From Prochlorococcus sp. AG-402-G19 (GTDB taxonomy: Bacteria; Cyanobacteriota; Cyanobacteriia; PCC-6307; Cyanobiaceae), in NCBI GenBank assembly GCA_003279455.1, contig QCHU01000001.1, forward strand, positions 62,001 to 126,000: a stretch of 64,000 nt of DNA, written 5' to 3'. How positions within the stretch are numbered: position 1 is the stretch's first letter; each line of letters starts with the position of its first letter. A program made the translations under genes and the position numbers. The notes beneath the pieces were generated by a model. That model did no database searches and was not told where the DNA came from. It saw nothing but the letters and a program-made list of their open reading frames with translations. Of the stretch, positions 56,747 through 64,000 are shown one piece after another.

Positions 56747-57310
56747 CTAAGTGAATTGTTTCCTATTTCTTCTCCATTTAGCATAAAACTGTATACTTGC
56801 AGCCATAAAGATAATTAAGCCAAATATCAACCAACTTGCTGCACTAGTTGGAAACTGGTTTTTAAATACAACAAGCATTACAACAACTACTAATAATAGT
56901 GTCGGCAACTCATTCAAAGCACGGAGTTGCTGCCCACTATAATTATATTGATTATTAGTTAATTCGTTCATAATTTTATAGCAATAAAAATGATAAATAA
57001 GTAAAAAAGCGACAAACAATAATTTAATCTGCATCCATGTTTGTGTAAGATATACAGGTTGCATATATAATAATCCAGATGCCATAATGACAGCTAAAAT
57101 CATGCCAGGTGTTGTTATAATATTAGCTAGTCTTTTTTCCATTAATGTATATTGCTTATTAAATACATCCCTTATTTCTTCTTTCTCATTCTGGACTTCT
57201 ACATGATAAATAAATAATCTGACTAAGTAAAATAAGCCAGCGAACCAAACAACTACACCGATAATATGAAAAGATTTAAACCATAAATATGTCTCTGGTG
57301 AAAAATTCAT
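56747..57310 (-). CDS. hemJ: Protoporphyrinogen oxidase HemJ
   Basis: The 187-residue protein has four membrane helices. It begins YLWFKSFHIIGVVVWFAGLF, with the conserved histidine in the first helix, followed by YLVRLFIYH. It also contains a second-helix-region segment ANIITTPGMILAVIMASGLL and a late KLLFVAFLLIYHFYCYKIM. HemJ oxidises protoporphyrinogen IX to protoporphyrin IX, the shared substrate of ChlH and ferrochelatase. It is followed by the PHP gene after 5 bp. Confidence 0.93.
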   Translation of the reverse strand: MNFSPETYLWFKSFHIIGVVVWFAGLFYLVRLFIYHVEVQNEKEEIRDVFNKQYTLMEKRLANIITTPGMILAVIMASGLLYMQPVYLTQTWMQIKLLFVAFLLIYHFYCYKIMNELTNNQYNYSGQQLRALNELPTLLLVVVVMLVVFKNQFPTSAASWLIFGLIIFMAASIQFYAKWRRNRKQFT

Positions 57311-57402
57311 ATTCTATAAAATGTTTCGTACCTTCATATCACTCTATACATTACTATAATAAAGATTAACTGTCCCATTGTCGTTAATAATTTATCAATA
57401 GA

Positions 57403-59325
57403 TTATTTATTTTCATTTGGGTGAAAATAATTTCGAATAACACCAGCAGTAGATGATCCTAAGCCTGGTGCTGATGAAAGTTCGGAAAGAGATGCCATTT
57501 GAATAGCCTCTATTGATCTAAAATGCTCCAATAATAATTTGATTCTTTGTGGCCCCAATCCGGGTATCTCATTTAATTGAGAGCGTTTCATACGTTGACT
57601 TCTTTTTTGTCTGTGAAAGGTAATTGCGAACCTATGAGCTTCATCTCTAAGTCTTCTTAACAAAAGCATTCCAGGTTGATTAGGGTCAGTGTCTAATGAT
57701 TGTTTAACATTTGGAATAAATATCTCTTCTTTCTTCTTGGCTAAAGATATGAGATTTATATTTTGATCTAGATTCAACTCTTCTAAAGCCTCTAATACAG
57801 AACTTAATTGCCCTTTACCTCCATCTATCACGACTAAATCTGGCCAGTCATTCAAATTATCCTTGTCTAAAACACAAGATTCATTACTTGATAGGTTATT
57901 CATATCACCTCCATCATTTTTATAACGAGCCCATCTTTTAAACCTTCTAGTAATAACTTCAGCCATTGATTCGAAATCGTCACTATGTCCTAGTTTTATA
58001 TTTGAACTTTTAATTTTATATTTTCTGTAATGTTGCCTAGCCGCAATACCATCAATAAATACTACCTGAGAAGCGACAGCATCACTACCTTGAATATGAC
58101 TAATATCATAACATTCAATTCTTTTTGGAATTTTTACCAACTCAAGTATATTGGTTAAATCGTCAAGCTCAATTAAATTTTTATCATGAGATTGTCTAAT
58201 TCTTTGCAACTCCATATTTGCATTCTTTTCTACTAATTTTATAATTTCCGCCTTCTTAGATCTTTTTGGGATTGTTATATTAACTTTTTGCTTTTTTAAT
58301 TCACTTAGCCAATCCGATATTATATCTGTATTTTGTAATTGATGTTGAACTAATATTTCTGAAGGTATTTCAATCGGATCCACATTTGAGTAATGATTTT
58401 CTACAACTTTTTGAAGTATTTGAGAAGTACTGAGATTATTATTATCTGAGAAATATCCAAGTCTTCCAATTAATTTTCCTGAGCGCATTTGAAATATTTG
58501 AATAGAGGATATATTCTCTTCTGATGCCAATGCGATTATATCTCTGCATACAGATGAATCAGGAATAATCATCTTTTGAGATTCATACAATCTATCTATA
58601 CCTTTTAGCTGATCTCTGACAGATCCAGCTTCTTCAAACTTCAATGACTCTGAGAAAGAATGCATCTGTTTTTCTAATAATAGTCTCAATTCTTCAGTTC
58701 TCCCTTGAAATATCATTTCAACTCGTTTTAGTGTATTTTTATAATCTTCTGAACTTATTTCTTCTTGACAAACGCCTGGACATCTTCCAATTGAATAGTT
58801 AAGACACGTTCTATCTTTGTAAAGTGGTATTCTTCTTTGTCTAAGAGGAAATAGTTTTTTTATACTAAATAGGGTCTGTCTAAGTAAATAAACATCAACG
58901 TATGGACCATAATATTTATCTTTTTTCTGTCTTTCACGTCTTTTCCTAGTTAAAAAAATTCTTGGATATTTATCACCCCAGGTTATACAAATATATGGAT
59001 ATTTCTTATCATCTTTTAATAGAACATTAAAATAGGGTTGATTAGATTTTATTAAATTTGATTCTAGAGTTAAGGCTTCACTTTCGGTATCAGTAACTAT
59101 CAACTCAATATCTACAACTTGCCTTACCATTAATGATATTCTTGGACTCAATTCATCACTGGCTCGAAAATAACTTCTAACTCTATTTCTTAACTTTTTT
59201 GACTTACCAACATATAACAATCTATCCTCACGATCTTTCATCAAATAACAACCAGGATCGTTTGGTATATCCTTCAGAAAATTCGATAGTCTTGACTTGT
59301 CCTTAATTAACGGCGTTAATTCCAC
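57403..59325 (-). CDS. uvrC: Excinuclease ABC subunit C
   Basis: UvrC makes both incisions in nucleotide excision repair. The 640-residue protein has the GIY-YIG domain (DPGCYLMKDREDRLLYVGKS, about 22-41) and zinc-region cysteines near 173-185. It has the UVR motif (SLKFEEAGSVRDQLKGI) and the RNase H-like nuclease with ECYDISHIQGSDAVAS and LVVIDGGKGQL. Two helix-hairpin-helix motifs at the end read IPGLGPQRIKLLL and APGLGSSTAG. All are intact. mfd in this window feeds the same pathway. The flavin-reductase gene starts upstream with 18 bp between. Confidence 0.97.
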   Translation of the reverse strand: MELTPLIKDKSRLSNFLKDIPNDPGCYLMKDREDRLLYVGKSKKLRNRVRSYFRASDELSPRISLMVRQVVDIELIVTDTESEALTLESNLIKSNQPYFNVLLKDDKKYPYICITWGDKYPRIFLTRKRRERQKKDKYYGPYVDVYLLRQTLFSIKKLFPLRQRRIPLYKDRTCLNYSIGRCPGVCQEEISSEDYKNTLKRVEMIFQGRTEELRLLLEKQMHSFSESLKFEEAGSVRDQLKGIDRLYESQKMIIPDSSVCRDIIALASEENISSIQIFQMRSGKLIGRLGYFSDNNNLSTSQILQKVVENHYSNVDPIEIPSEILVQHQLQNTDIISDWLSELKKQKVNITIPKRSKKAEIIKLVEKNANMELQRIRQSHDKNLIELDDLTNILELVKIPKRIECYDISHIQGSDAVASQVVFIDGIAARQHYRKYKIKSSNIKLGHSDDFESMAEVITRRFKRWARYKNDGGDMNNLSSNESCVLDKDNLNDWPDLVVIDGGKGQLSSVLEALEELNLDQNINLISLAKKKEEIFIPNVKQSLDTDPNQPGMLLLRRLRDEAHRFAITFHRQKRSQRMKRSQLNEIPGLGPQRIKLLLEHFRSIEAIQMASLSELSSAPGLGSSTAGVIRNYFHPNENK

Positions 59326-59343
59326 CGATCATATCTCGTTAAA

Positions 59344-59826
59344 TTAGCCGCCATAGTTCCACCCTGTACTCGCTAAATTTAAGGCAGATCCATCTTTATT
59401 CAATACTGCACTCTTTACTTCAGCGACAAAGACTGTATGGTCGCCGTGTTCTACACCCGAAATAACTTCACATTCAACTCCACCTATTACATCTTCGATT
59501 AAGGGCATACCAAACTCTCCATAAGTGAATTTACAAGCTTCAAATCGTCCACCTAATCCTTTTTGAGGCTTAAAGAACACAGCTGCTAGATCCTTTTGAT
59601 CTTCTCTCAAAACATTGAGAGAAAACATCTTAGTTCTTTGAATAATTCCATGACTAGATCCATCAGCGCGAACAGCCATTACAACTAAAGGTGGCGTAAA
59701 TGATCCTTGTGTTACCCAGCTAGCAGTAAAACCATTTATTTCATCTCCTTCTCTTACTGCACATATGAATAATCCATGAGGGATTTTGCGCAAAAGAACT
59801 TTTTTGGCATCCTGATTAAGAGTCAT
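59344..59826 (-). CDS. Flavin reductase-like domain protein
   Basis: The 160-residue protein shows the FMN-binding split-barrel of the flavin reductase-like family: IPHGLFICAVREGDEINGFT, ASWVTQGSFTPPLVVMAV and FSLNVLREDQKDLAAVFF. The final EHGDHTVFVAEVKSAVL fits the dimer and FMN site. In cyanobacteria similar domains also occur at the end of flavodiiron proteins; this one is free-standing. It is upstream of uvrC and divergent from coaD. Its electron donor and acceptor are unknown. Confidence 0.85.
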   Translation of the reverse strand: MTLNQDAKKVLLRKIPHGLFICAVREGDEINGFTASWVTQGSFTPPLVVMAVRADGSSHGIIQRTKMFSLNVLREDQKDLAAVFFKPQKGLGGRFEACKFTYGEFGMPLIEDVIGGVECEVISGVEHGDHTVFVAEVKSAVLNKDGSALNLASTGWNYGG

Positions 59827-59893
59827 GCGCTTTGATACGTTTATAGATATGAGATTCTATGAAAGAAATGGACTTTTTTAAAGTTAAGAAACC

Positions 59894-60370
59894 ATGAAGG
59901 CACTTTATCCTGGTAGCTTCGACCCTTTAACGTTTGGACACCTTGATCTAATTCAAAGAGGAAGTGATTTATTTGGAGAAGTTCTCATTGCGGTTTTAGA
60001 AAATCCTTCGAAAAAGGCAACTTTCTCTTGCGAGAGAAGAATAGAGCATATTAAAAATGCAACCAGAGATATAACAGGTTGTAGAACAATAGCTTTTAAA
60101 GGTCTAACTGTGGATTGTGCTCGTGAACATAATGCTGATCTAATTTTAAGAGGCTTAAGAGCCATGAGTGATTTTGAATATGAACTACAGGTTGCTCATA
60201 CAAACAGGTCTTTAAATAATCAATACGAAACAATTTTTCTCGCGACAGAAACACATCATAGTTTTTTAAGTAGTTCTGTAGTTAAAGAAGTCGCTAGATT
60301 TGGTGGAGAGATTCGTCACATGGTTCCTGAGTTTATAGCCAAAGATCTATTGGCACTAAATACTAATTAA
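59894..60370 (+). CDS. coaD: Phosphopantetheine adenylyltransferase
   Basis: CoaD adenylates 4'-phosphopantetheine in coenzyme A synthesis. The 158-residue protein starts [20 protein letters not shown], the nucleotidyltransferase GSFDPxTxGH motif. It carries [20 protein letters not shown] and [16 protein letters not shown], the second conserved region. Length and motifs are standard. The stop overlaps the stop of dacB on the other strand by four bases. Confidence 0.96.
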   Translation: MKALYPGSFDPLTFGHLDLIQRGSDLFGEVLIAVLENPSKKATFSCERRIEHIKNATRDITGCRTIAFKGLTVDCAREHNADLILRGLRAMSDFEYELQVAHTNRSLNNQYETIFLATETHHSFLSSSVVKEVARFGGEIRHMVPEFIAKDLLALNTN

Positions 60371-61602
60371 TTACAATTATCAGTATTATCTACTATTGAT
60401 AATATATTCATTATATGTTTTGTCGAATTATCCATATTGTTAACTATAATACTAAAAAATTTGCCTTTTCCTAAAATAAGACCAGAAACGGATCTAACAT
60501 TATTAAGTCTCCCGGATTTAGCCAAAATTCTACCCTTAAGTTTTACTGGAGCTTTCACATTAGCTAAGGATCCCCTAACACCTAATATAGAAAATGATGA
60601 GAAATAATAGTCAGAAAATCTATTAAATTTCATTCTTCTCAAAAATTGAGACAAACCATAAGTGGTTACCCTATTCTTTCTCGATAAGCCACTAGCATCT
60701 GCAAAGATAAAATTGTTAGAATTAAAGTTTTGATCTTTTATCCAATTATTGTATTTTAGATTAGGGAAATCATGAGACCAGTCACTTACTGAATGTCTGA
60801 AAATAACTTCAGCAGTAAAATTGTGGCTCTCAGAATTAACAAGGTTTAGTAAAATATATAAAGGAGCAGACTTGATAACTTTAATTGTCGAAATATAATC
60901 AATAGGATAGTTTTCGTTAACGGATTTTACAAAATATTTTTTTGATAAATTCTTTTTTCTTAGAGCAGTCTCTAGCTCATAAATAAAATTATCAATTGGA
61001 TTAATTAAAGAATTCATACTTGCATTACTAGCTATTGAATATTTAGTAATAGGTGCCCCATATTCTTCGCCTCTATCGGCATACGACCAGCTTGAAGGCC
61101 ACCAATTTTTGGGATTGCTTTTTTTAACGATTATTGGCGTTTTTGCACGTAAATTATAATTAGTATTTTTAAGAACATTAATTAAATCTTCTAACTGACT
61201 TTTGTCGAAATCAGGGTCCCCAGACGCTTCAATATAGATGCTTCCAGCATTTATTTGTTTTAATGATGTATCAAGAGTATAATAAGGTCCTAAGATATCT
61301 AAAGAGAAAGCACTAGAAAGAATCTTCTGATTAGAGGCAGGAATCCTAGGTGTTTGACCATTAATATCTGCAATGAAGTCACCAGAATCATCTAAAATAC
61401 TAACGCTAATATTTGATCTAAAGTTATAAGTATACTCCTCCAATTTATCTTGTAAAGGCTGACATATATTAAACTTTTCAAGACCTATAGTATTAATATT
61501 AATTCTTTGTCTTAAATATGAATATAATGCAAATAAATTATCGTTAAATATATTTATTGATAATAAAATTATCCCAATATATAAATAATTTTTTTTTCTC
61601 AT
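60367..61602 (-). CDS. dacB: D-alanyl-D-alanine carboxypeptidase, S13/PBP4 family
   Basis: This 411-residue penicillin-binding protein has an N-terminal signal anchor ([16 protein letters not shown]). The nucleophile motif SxxK is in [15 protein letters not shown], the second motif region is [16 protein letters not shown], and a KSG-type third motif is in [16 protein letters not shown]. It trims or cross-links peptidoglycan in the periplasm. It is the last gene of a minus-strand operon after dapF, a cysteine desulfurase and a DUF1995 gene (4-bp gap). DapF makes the diaminopimelate used in the same wall polymer. Confidence 0.9.
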   Translation of the reverse strand: MRKKNYLYIGIILLSINIFNDNLFALYSYLRQRININTIGLEKFNICQPLQDKLEEYTYNFRSNISVSILDDSGDFIADINGQTPRIPASNQKILSSAFSLDILGPYYTLDTSLKQINAGSIYIEASGDPDFDKSQLEDLINVLKNTNYNLRAKTPIIVKKSNPKNWWPSSWSYADRGEEYGAPITKYSIASNASMNSLINPIDNFIYELETALRKKNLSKKYFVKSVNENYPIDYISTIKVIKSAPLYILLNLVNSESHNFTAEVIFRHSVSDWSHDFPNLKYNNWIKDQNFNSNNFIFADASGLSRKNRVTTYGLSQFLRRMKFNRFSDYYFSSFSILGVRGSLANVKAPVKLKGRILAKSGRLNNVRSVSGLILGKGKFFSIIVNNMDNSTKHIMNILSIVDNTDNCN

Positions 61603-61606
61603 AGAG

Positions 61607-62227
61607 TTATAAGTTTAGGATTATAGTTTCATCATCAGGACGCTTATCAAATGATTTAACAAAAGAATATCCATCAGGGTTTAATTTAAAAAGCTCCCAG
61701 TCATTAGGAAATCTTTTCAATAATGCACCCATTGATAATGGTTGAACAAAGTAAAGTACCTTCCATTTTTCAGCAAATCTTTTTCTCATTTCCCTACCGA
61801 CACTTCCGATTCCTACTATTGGATCTTCCAACTTTCCGTTAACCATAATTACCGTTGAATTAGTATGAGAACATACTTGCTCAAACATCTCAATATCATA
61901 TGGTTGAGGAGAACAGACTAATAATAAAGAATTCAACGAGTCTGTAGAATTAATAAACTCCTTAAATGTAAAAATCTTATTAGCCAATTCAGGGTTATCT
62001 CTTTTAGCAAGAGCCGCTCCACCAGCATCGGCCCATAATAAAACATTATCGAATTTAATTTCAGTTAGTTTGTTAGATAAACGAATAATTATTGGATTGA
62101 TTCGTAATCCTTCGAATTTAAGGTTGATAGAAAGAAAGGATTGTTCTGAATTACTTGAAAAATAACTTTGAATTGATTCAAATACATTTGTTTCAGCTTC
62201 TCTAAGATCTGAGGGTAGGATATTCAT
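61607..62227 (-). CDS. DUF1995 family protein
   Basis: The 206-residue protein fits the cyanobacterial/chloroplast DUF1995 pattern, with LPSDLREAETNVFESIQSYF at the start. The middle has VLLWADAGGAALAKRDNPEL and CSPQPYDIEMFEQVC, and the end has FVQPLSMGALLKRFPNDWEL. The Arabidopsis relative LPA3 assists photosystem II assembly, so a role in thylakoid biogenesis is possible but untested here. It lies 10 bp after the cysteine desulfurase and 4 bp before dacB in an operon. Confidence 0.85.
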   Translation of the reverse strand: MNILPSDLREAETNVFESIQSYFSSNSEQSFLSINLKFEGLRINPIIIRLSNKLTEIKFDNVLLWADAGGAALAKRDNPELANKIFTFKEFINSTDSLNSLLLVCSPQPYDIEMFEQVCSHTNSTVIMVNGKLEDPIVGIGSVGREMRKRFAEKWKVLYFVQPLSMGALLKRFPNDWELFKLNPDGYSFVKSFDKRPDDETIILNL

Positions 62228-62237
62228 AATTTGATGA

Positions 62238-63419
62238 TCATTGATTTTTGAGTTCTAAAGATTGCAATAATTCATATATTATATTTGAAACTGAATTAAT
62301 ATCATCATTTGAAATCCATGGACCAATAGTTATTCTTAATCCAGATTCTTGGAGTGGTTTGTCAATATTAATTGCTACCAGTATGGGATTTGGTCCTTGA
62401 CTAGATGATGAGCAAGCACTACCACTGCTTATATAGACGCCATGTTGTGACAATAAACGAACAATTTCTCTACCATTAATTGGAATCATTGATTTTGTAT
62501 GACAGAGAAATGAGAGATTATTCGGTAATCGTTCTTTAGGATGACCAGTAAATGTAAGTTGTTTATTCTTAACTAGATTATTTTTTAAAATAGAAGTCAT
62601 TTTAGAAACATTATTCTCAGGAAATAAAGTTTCATTAGCACTAACTTCTATATATTCATTTAGTAGGTCAATTGCTGTCGAAAAACCTGCAATAAGCGGA
62701 ACTGACTCAGTACCAGATCTTATAGAGCCATTCTTAAACCCATAGGTAGGATCATTCATTAATAAATCTCGAACGCCATTTCGCAACATTAATAATCCAA
62801 TTCCTTTAGGCCCTTGAAGTTTATGCGCAGAGGCACTAAGCATATCAACATTTAAATTACTCCAATCAAAAAGACCGCTAGGGAGGACCTGTGTTGCATC
62901 AGTATGAAAAAGTATATTTCGTTTTTTACATTCCATTCCTATGAGATTTATGGGCTGAATGGATCCAATCTCACTTTGCCCCCAGATTATCGAAACAATT
63001 TTTGTCGGAGGAGATAACATTTCATCCAATAGATTTAAGTCAATAATTCCATAATTATCTACAGGCCAGTATTTAATATCCCAGCCATCATTACGCAATT
63101 GATTGGCTATTAAGTTAATCGAAGGGTGTTCAACGCTACTTATAACTAGTCTTCCTTTATCAAGATTTTTAGATACAGATTTAAGAGCAAGATAATTCGA
63201 TTCCGTTGCTCCAGAAGTGAAATATAAGTCGTCAGATGAAGCTTTTAATTTATTAGCTATTGACAATCTAGATCTTTCTAAAATATCTCTTGCAATAACT
63301 CCAACTTTATGAATACTTGATGGATTCCCCCAGCATTCAGATTGTATATCCTGTAATTTATTAATAACATCAATATGTGGCGGAGTAGTCGCTGATGCAT
63401 CGAGATAAATATTTTTCAT
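62238..63419 (-). CDS. Cysteine desulfurase, NifS/IscS type
   Basis: This 393-residue class V aminotransferase removes sulfur from cysteine for Fe-S clusters and thio-modified tRNA. The PLP lysine is in SASAHKLQGPKGIGLL near residue 198. The active-site cysteine is in SSGSACSSSSQGPN near residue 332. The start MKNIYLDASATTPPH is the IscS/NifS N-terminus. The gene sits 12 bp downstream of dapF in an operon. The class is clear; the specific name (iscS or nifS) is not decided. Confidence 0.94.
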   Translation of the reverse strand: MKNIYLDASATTPPHIDVINKLQDIQSECWGNPSSIHKVGVIARDILERSRLSIANKLKASSDDLYFTSGATESNYLALKSVSKNLDKGRLVISSVEHPSINLIANQLRNDGWDIKYWPVDNYGIIDLNLLDEMLSPPTKIVSIIWGQSEIGSIQPINLIGMECKKRNILFHTDATQVLPSGLFDWSNLNVDMLSASAHKLQGPKGIGLLMLRNGVRDLLMNDPTYGFKNGSIRSGTESVPLIAGFSTAIDLLNEYIEVSANETLFPENNVSKMTSILKNNLVKNKQLTFTGHPKERLPNNLSFLCHTKSMIPINGREIVRLLSQHGVYISSGSACSSSSQGPNPILVAINIDKPLQESGLRITIGPWISNDDINSVSNIIYELLQSLELKNQ

Positions 63420-63431
63420 ATAGAAGAGTGA

Positions 63432-64000
63432 TTAAATATCTATCTCTCCACTAAATACTTTTAATGCAGGCCCCTGCATTAAAACTGGACCTGCTTGATT
63501 GGGCCATTCAATTTCTAACTTTCCGCCAGGTAAATAGACATTAGCTTTATTTAAAGTTTTACCTAGTTTAGCTGTTACCACAAGACATGCACAAGCTCCA
63601 GTTCCACAAGCCAATGTGGGTCCACATCCTCTCTCCCATACTTTAACTTTAAAATTTGACTTATCAATTAATTCTACAAAGTGAACATTAGTATCATTGG
63701 GAAATGTAGAGTGTTTTTCAAGGTATCTACCCCACTTTTCAAAAGGTATATTTTCAATTTTATCAACAAATACGATCATATGAGGATTCCCCATACTAGC
63801 AGCATAAACATTTAAAGTTTGATCATTTATTGTGATCTTTCCATTAGGAACTTTTAAATTATTAATTAACAATTTTGTAGGTATTTCTTCAGGAGAAAGG
63901 ATAGGTTCTCCCATATTTACTTTGATATTTTCATTACTATCAATAGAGGTAATAATCAGACCAGCTTTAGTTTCGATTCGAATCTCAGACTTATCTTTAA
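63432..64000 (-). CDS. dapF: Diaminopimelate epimerase, 3' part (5' end beyond window)
   Basis: DapF converts LL- to meso-diaminopimelate for lysine and peptidoglycan. The ORF track starts at an internal ATG (63914), but the frame is open to the window edge and reads IRIETKAGLIITSIDSNENI before VNMGEP, a typical DapF segment. The second catalytic cysteine is in ERGCGPTLACGTGACACL. About 188 residues are present out of roughly 280. It heads the operon of cysteine desulfurase, DUF1995 and dacB, with dapB of the same pathway at 4.5 kb. Confidence 0.95.
   Translation of the reverse strand, partial: KDKSEIRIETKAGLIITSIDSNENIKVNMGEPILSPEEIPTKLLINNLKVPNGKITINDQTLNVYAASMGNPHMIVFVDKIENIPFEKWGRYLEKHSTFPNDTNVHFVELIDKSNFKVKVWERGCGPTLACGTGACACLVVTAKLGKTLNKANVYLPGGKLEIEWPNQAGPVLMQGPALKVFSGEIDI

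Noticed and set aside
1-64000. CRISPR arrays, insertion sequences, prophage genes
   Set aside because: No regularly spaced repeats, transposase, integrase or phage structural motifs were found on either strand.

Overview
The window comes from a very AT-rich cyanobacterium and reads as Prochlorococcus, or a very close marine picocyanobacterium. The evidence is the gene repertoire: magnesium chelatase ChlH, Psb30/Ycf12, HemJ, a complex-C/CCB b6f assembly factor, Ycf20/DUF565, the cyanobacteria-only families DUF2949, DUF3038, DUF4335, DUF2996 and DUF1995, and a Zam-type RNase. The tight packing and the many tiny ORFs also fit. I cannot fix the ecotype (high-light or low-light) from this sequence alone.

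Layout. 1-7.4 kb: the 3' end of folP converges on chlH; divergent to chlH are dapB, a membrane protein, a UbiH-like FAD enzyme and DUF2949. 7.4-10.5 kb: an AT-rich spacer, then the DUF3038/DUF4335 pair, a degenerate methyltransferase-like protein, a CGTC thioredoxin-like protein and a small acidic-tail membrane protein. 10.5-24.3 kb: mfd, a TerC transporter, a tldD-tldE-fmt operon, DUF2996, an operon of a catalytically degenerate RNase II/R-like protein with ubiX and a membrane protein, and a split UPF0016 cation transporter. 24.6-30.4 kb: psb30, recJ, a HAD phosphatase, ycf20-like, rpmF, an FtsH-like protein lacking the protease motif, and a 2-Cys peroxiredoxin.

30.5-35.5 kb is the accessory part. 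A tRNA-Met stands at its left edge. It is followed by a long empty stretch, a frameshifted pyridoxamine-oxidase-like gene and a run of very small ORFs, several of them paralogous pairs, with one small membrane gene interrupted by an in-frame TGA. 35.5-44 kb returns to core genes: trmL-cobU, a CCB assembly factor, lptC-like with metG, zam, rpsR-rpmG and pheT. 44.0-44.7 kb has no ORF but is full of inverted repeats, including a perfect 15-bp stem, and is bounded by a minus-strand terminator. It is the best candidate for an undescribed RNA or regulatory locus. Next to it is a ribbon-helix-helix plus J-domain fusion. 46-64 kb holds Ap4A phosphorylase, metH, ilvE, cobN, a PHP protein, hemJ, uvrC, a flavin-reductase-like protein, coaD and the operon dapF-cysteine desulfurase-DUF1995-dacB.

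How the genes connect. ChlH and HemJ serve chlorophyll/heme synthesis. CobN and CobU make the corrinoid that MetH uses. Mfd, UvrC and RecJ are repair functions. DapB and DapF feed lysine and peptidoglycan, with DacB acting on the wall. MetG, Fmt, PheT, L32, L33, S18 and TrmL serve translation. No insertion sequence, phage gene or CRISPR array was seen. The points most worth following are two pseudoenzymes (FtsH-like and RNase-like), the structured spacer at 44 kb, the RHH-J fusion and the decaying small-ORF island.
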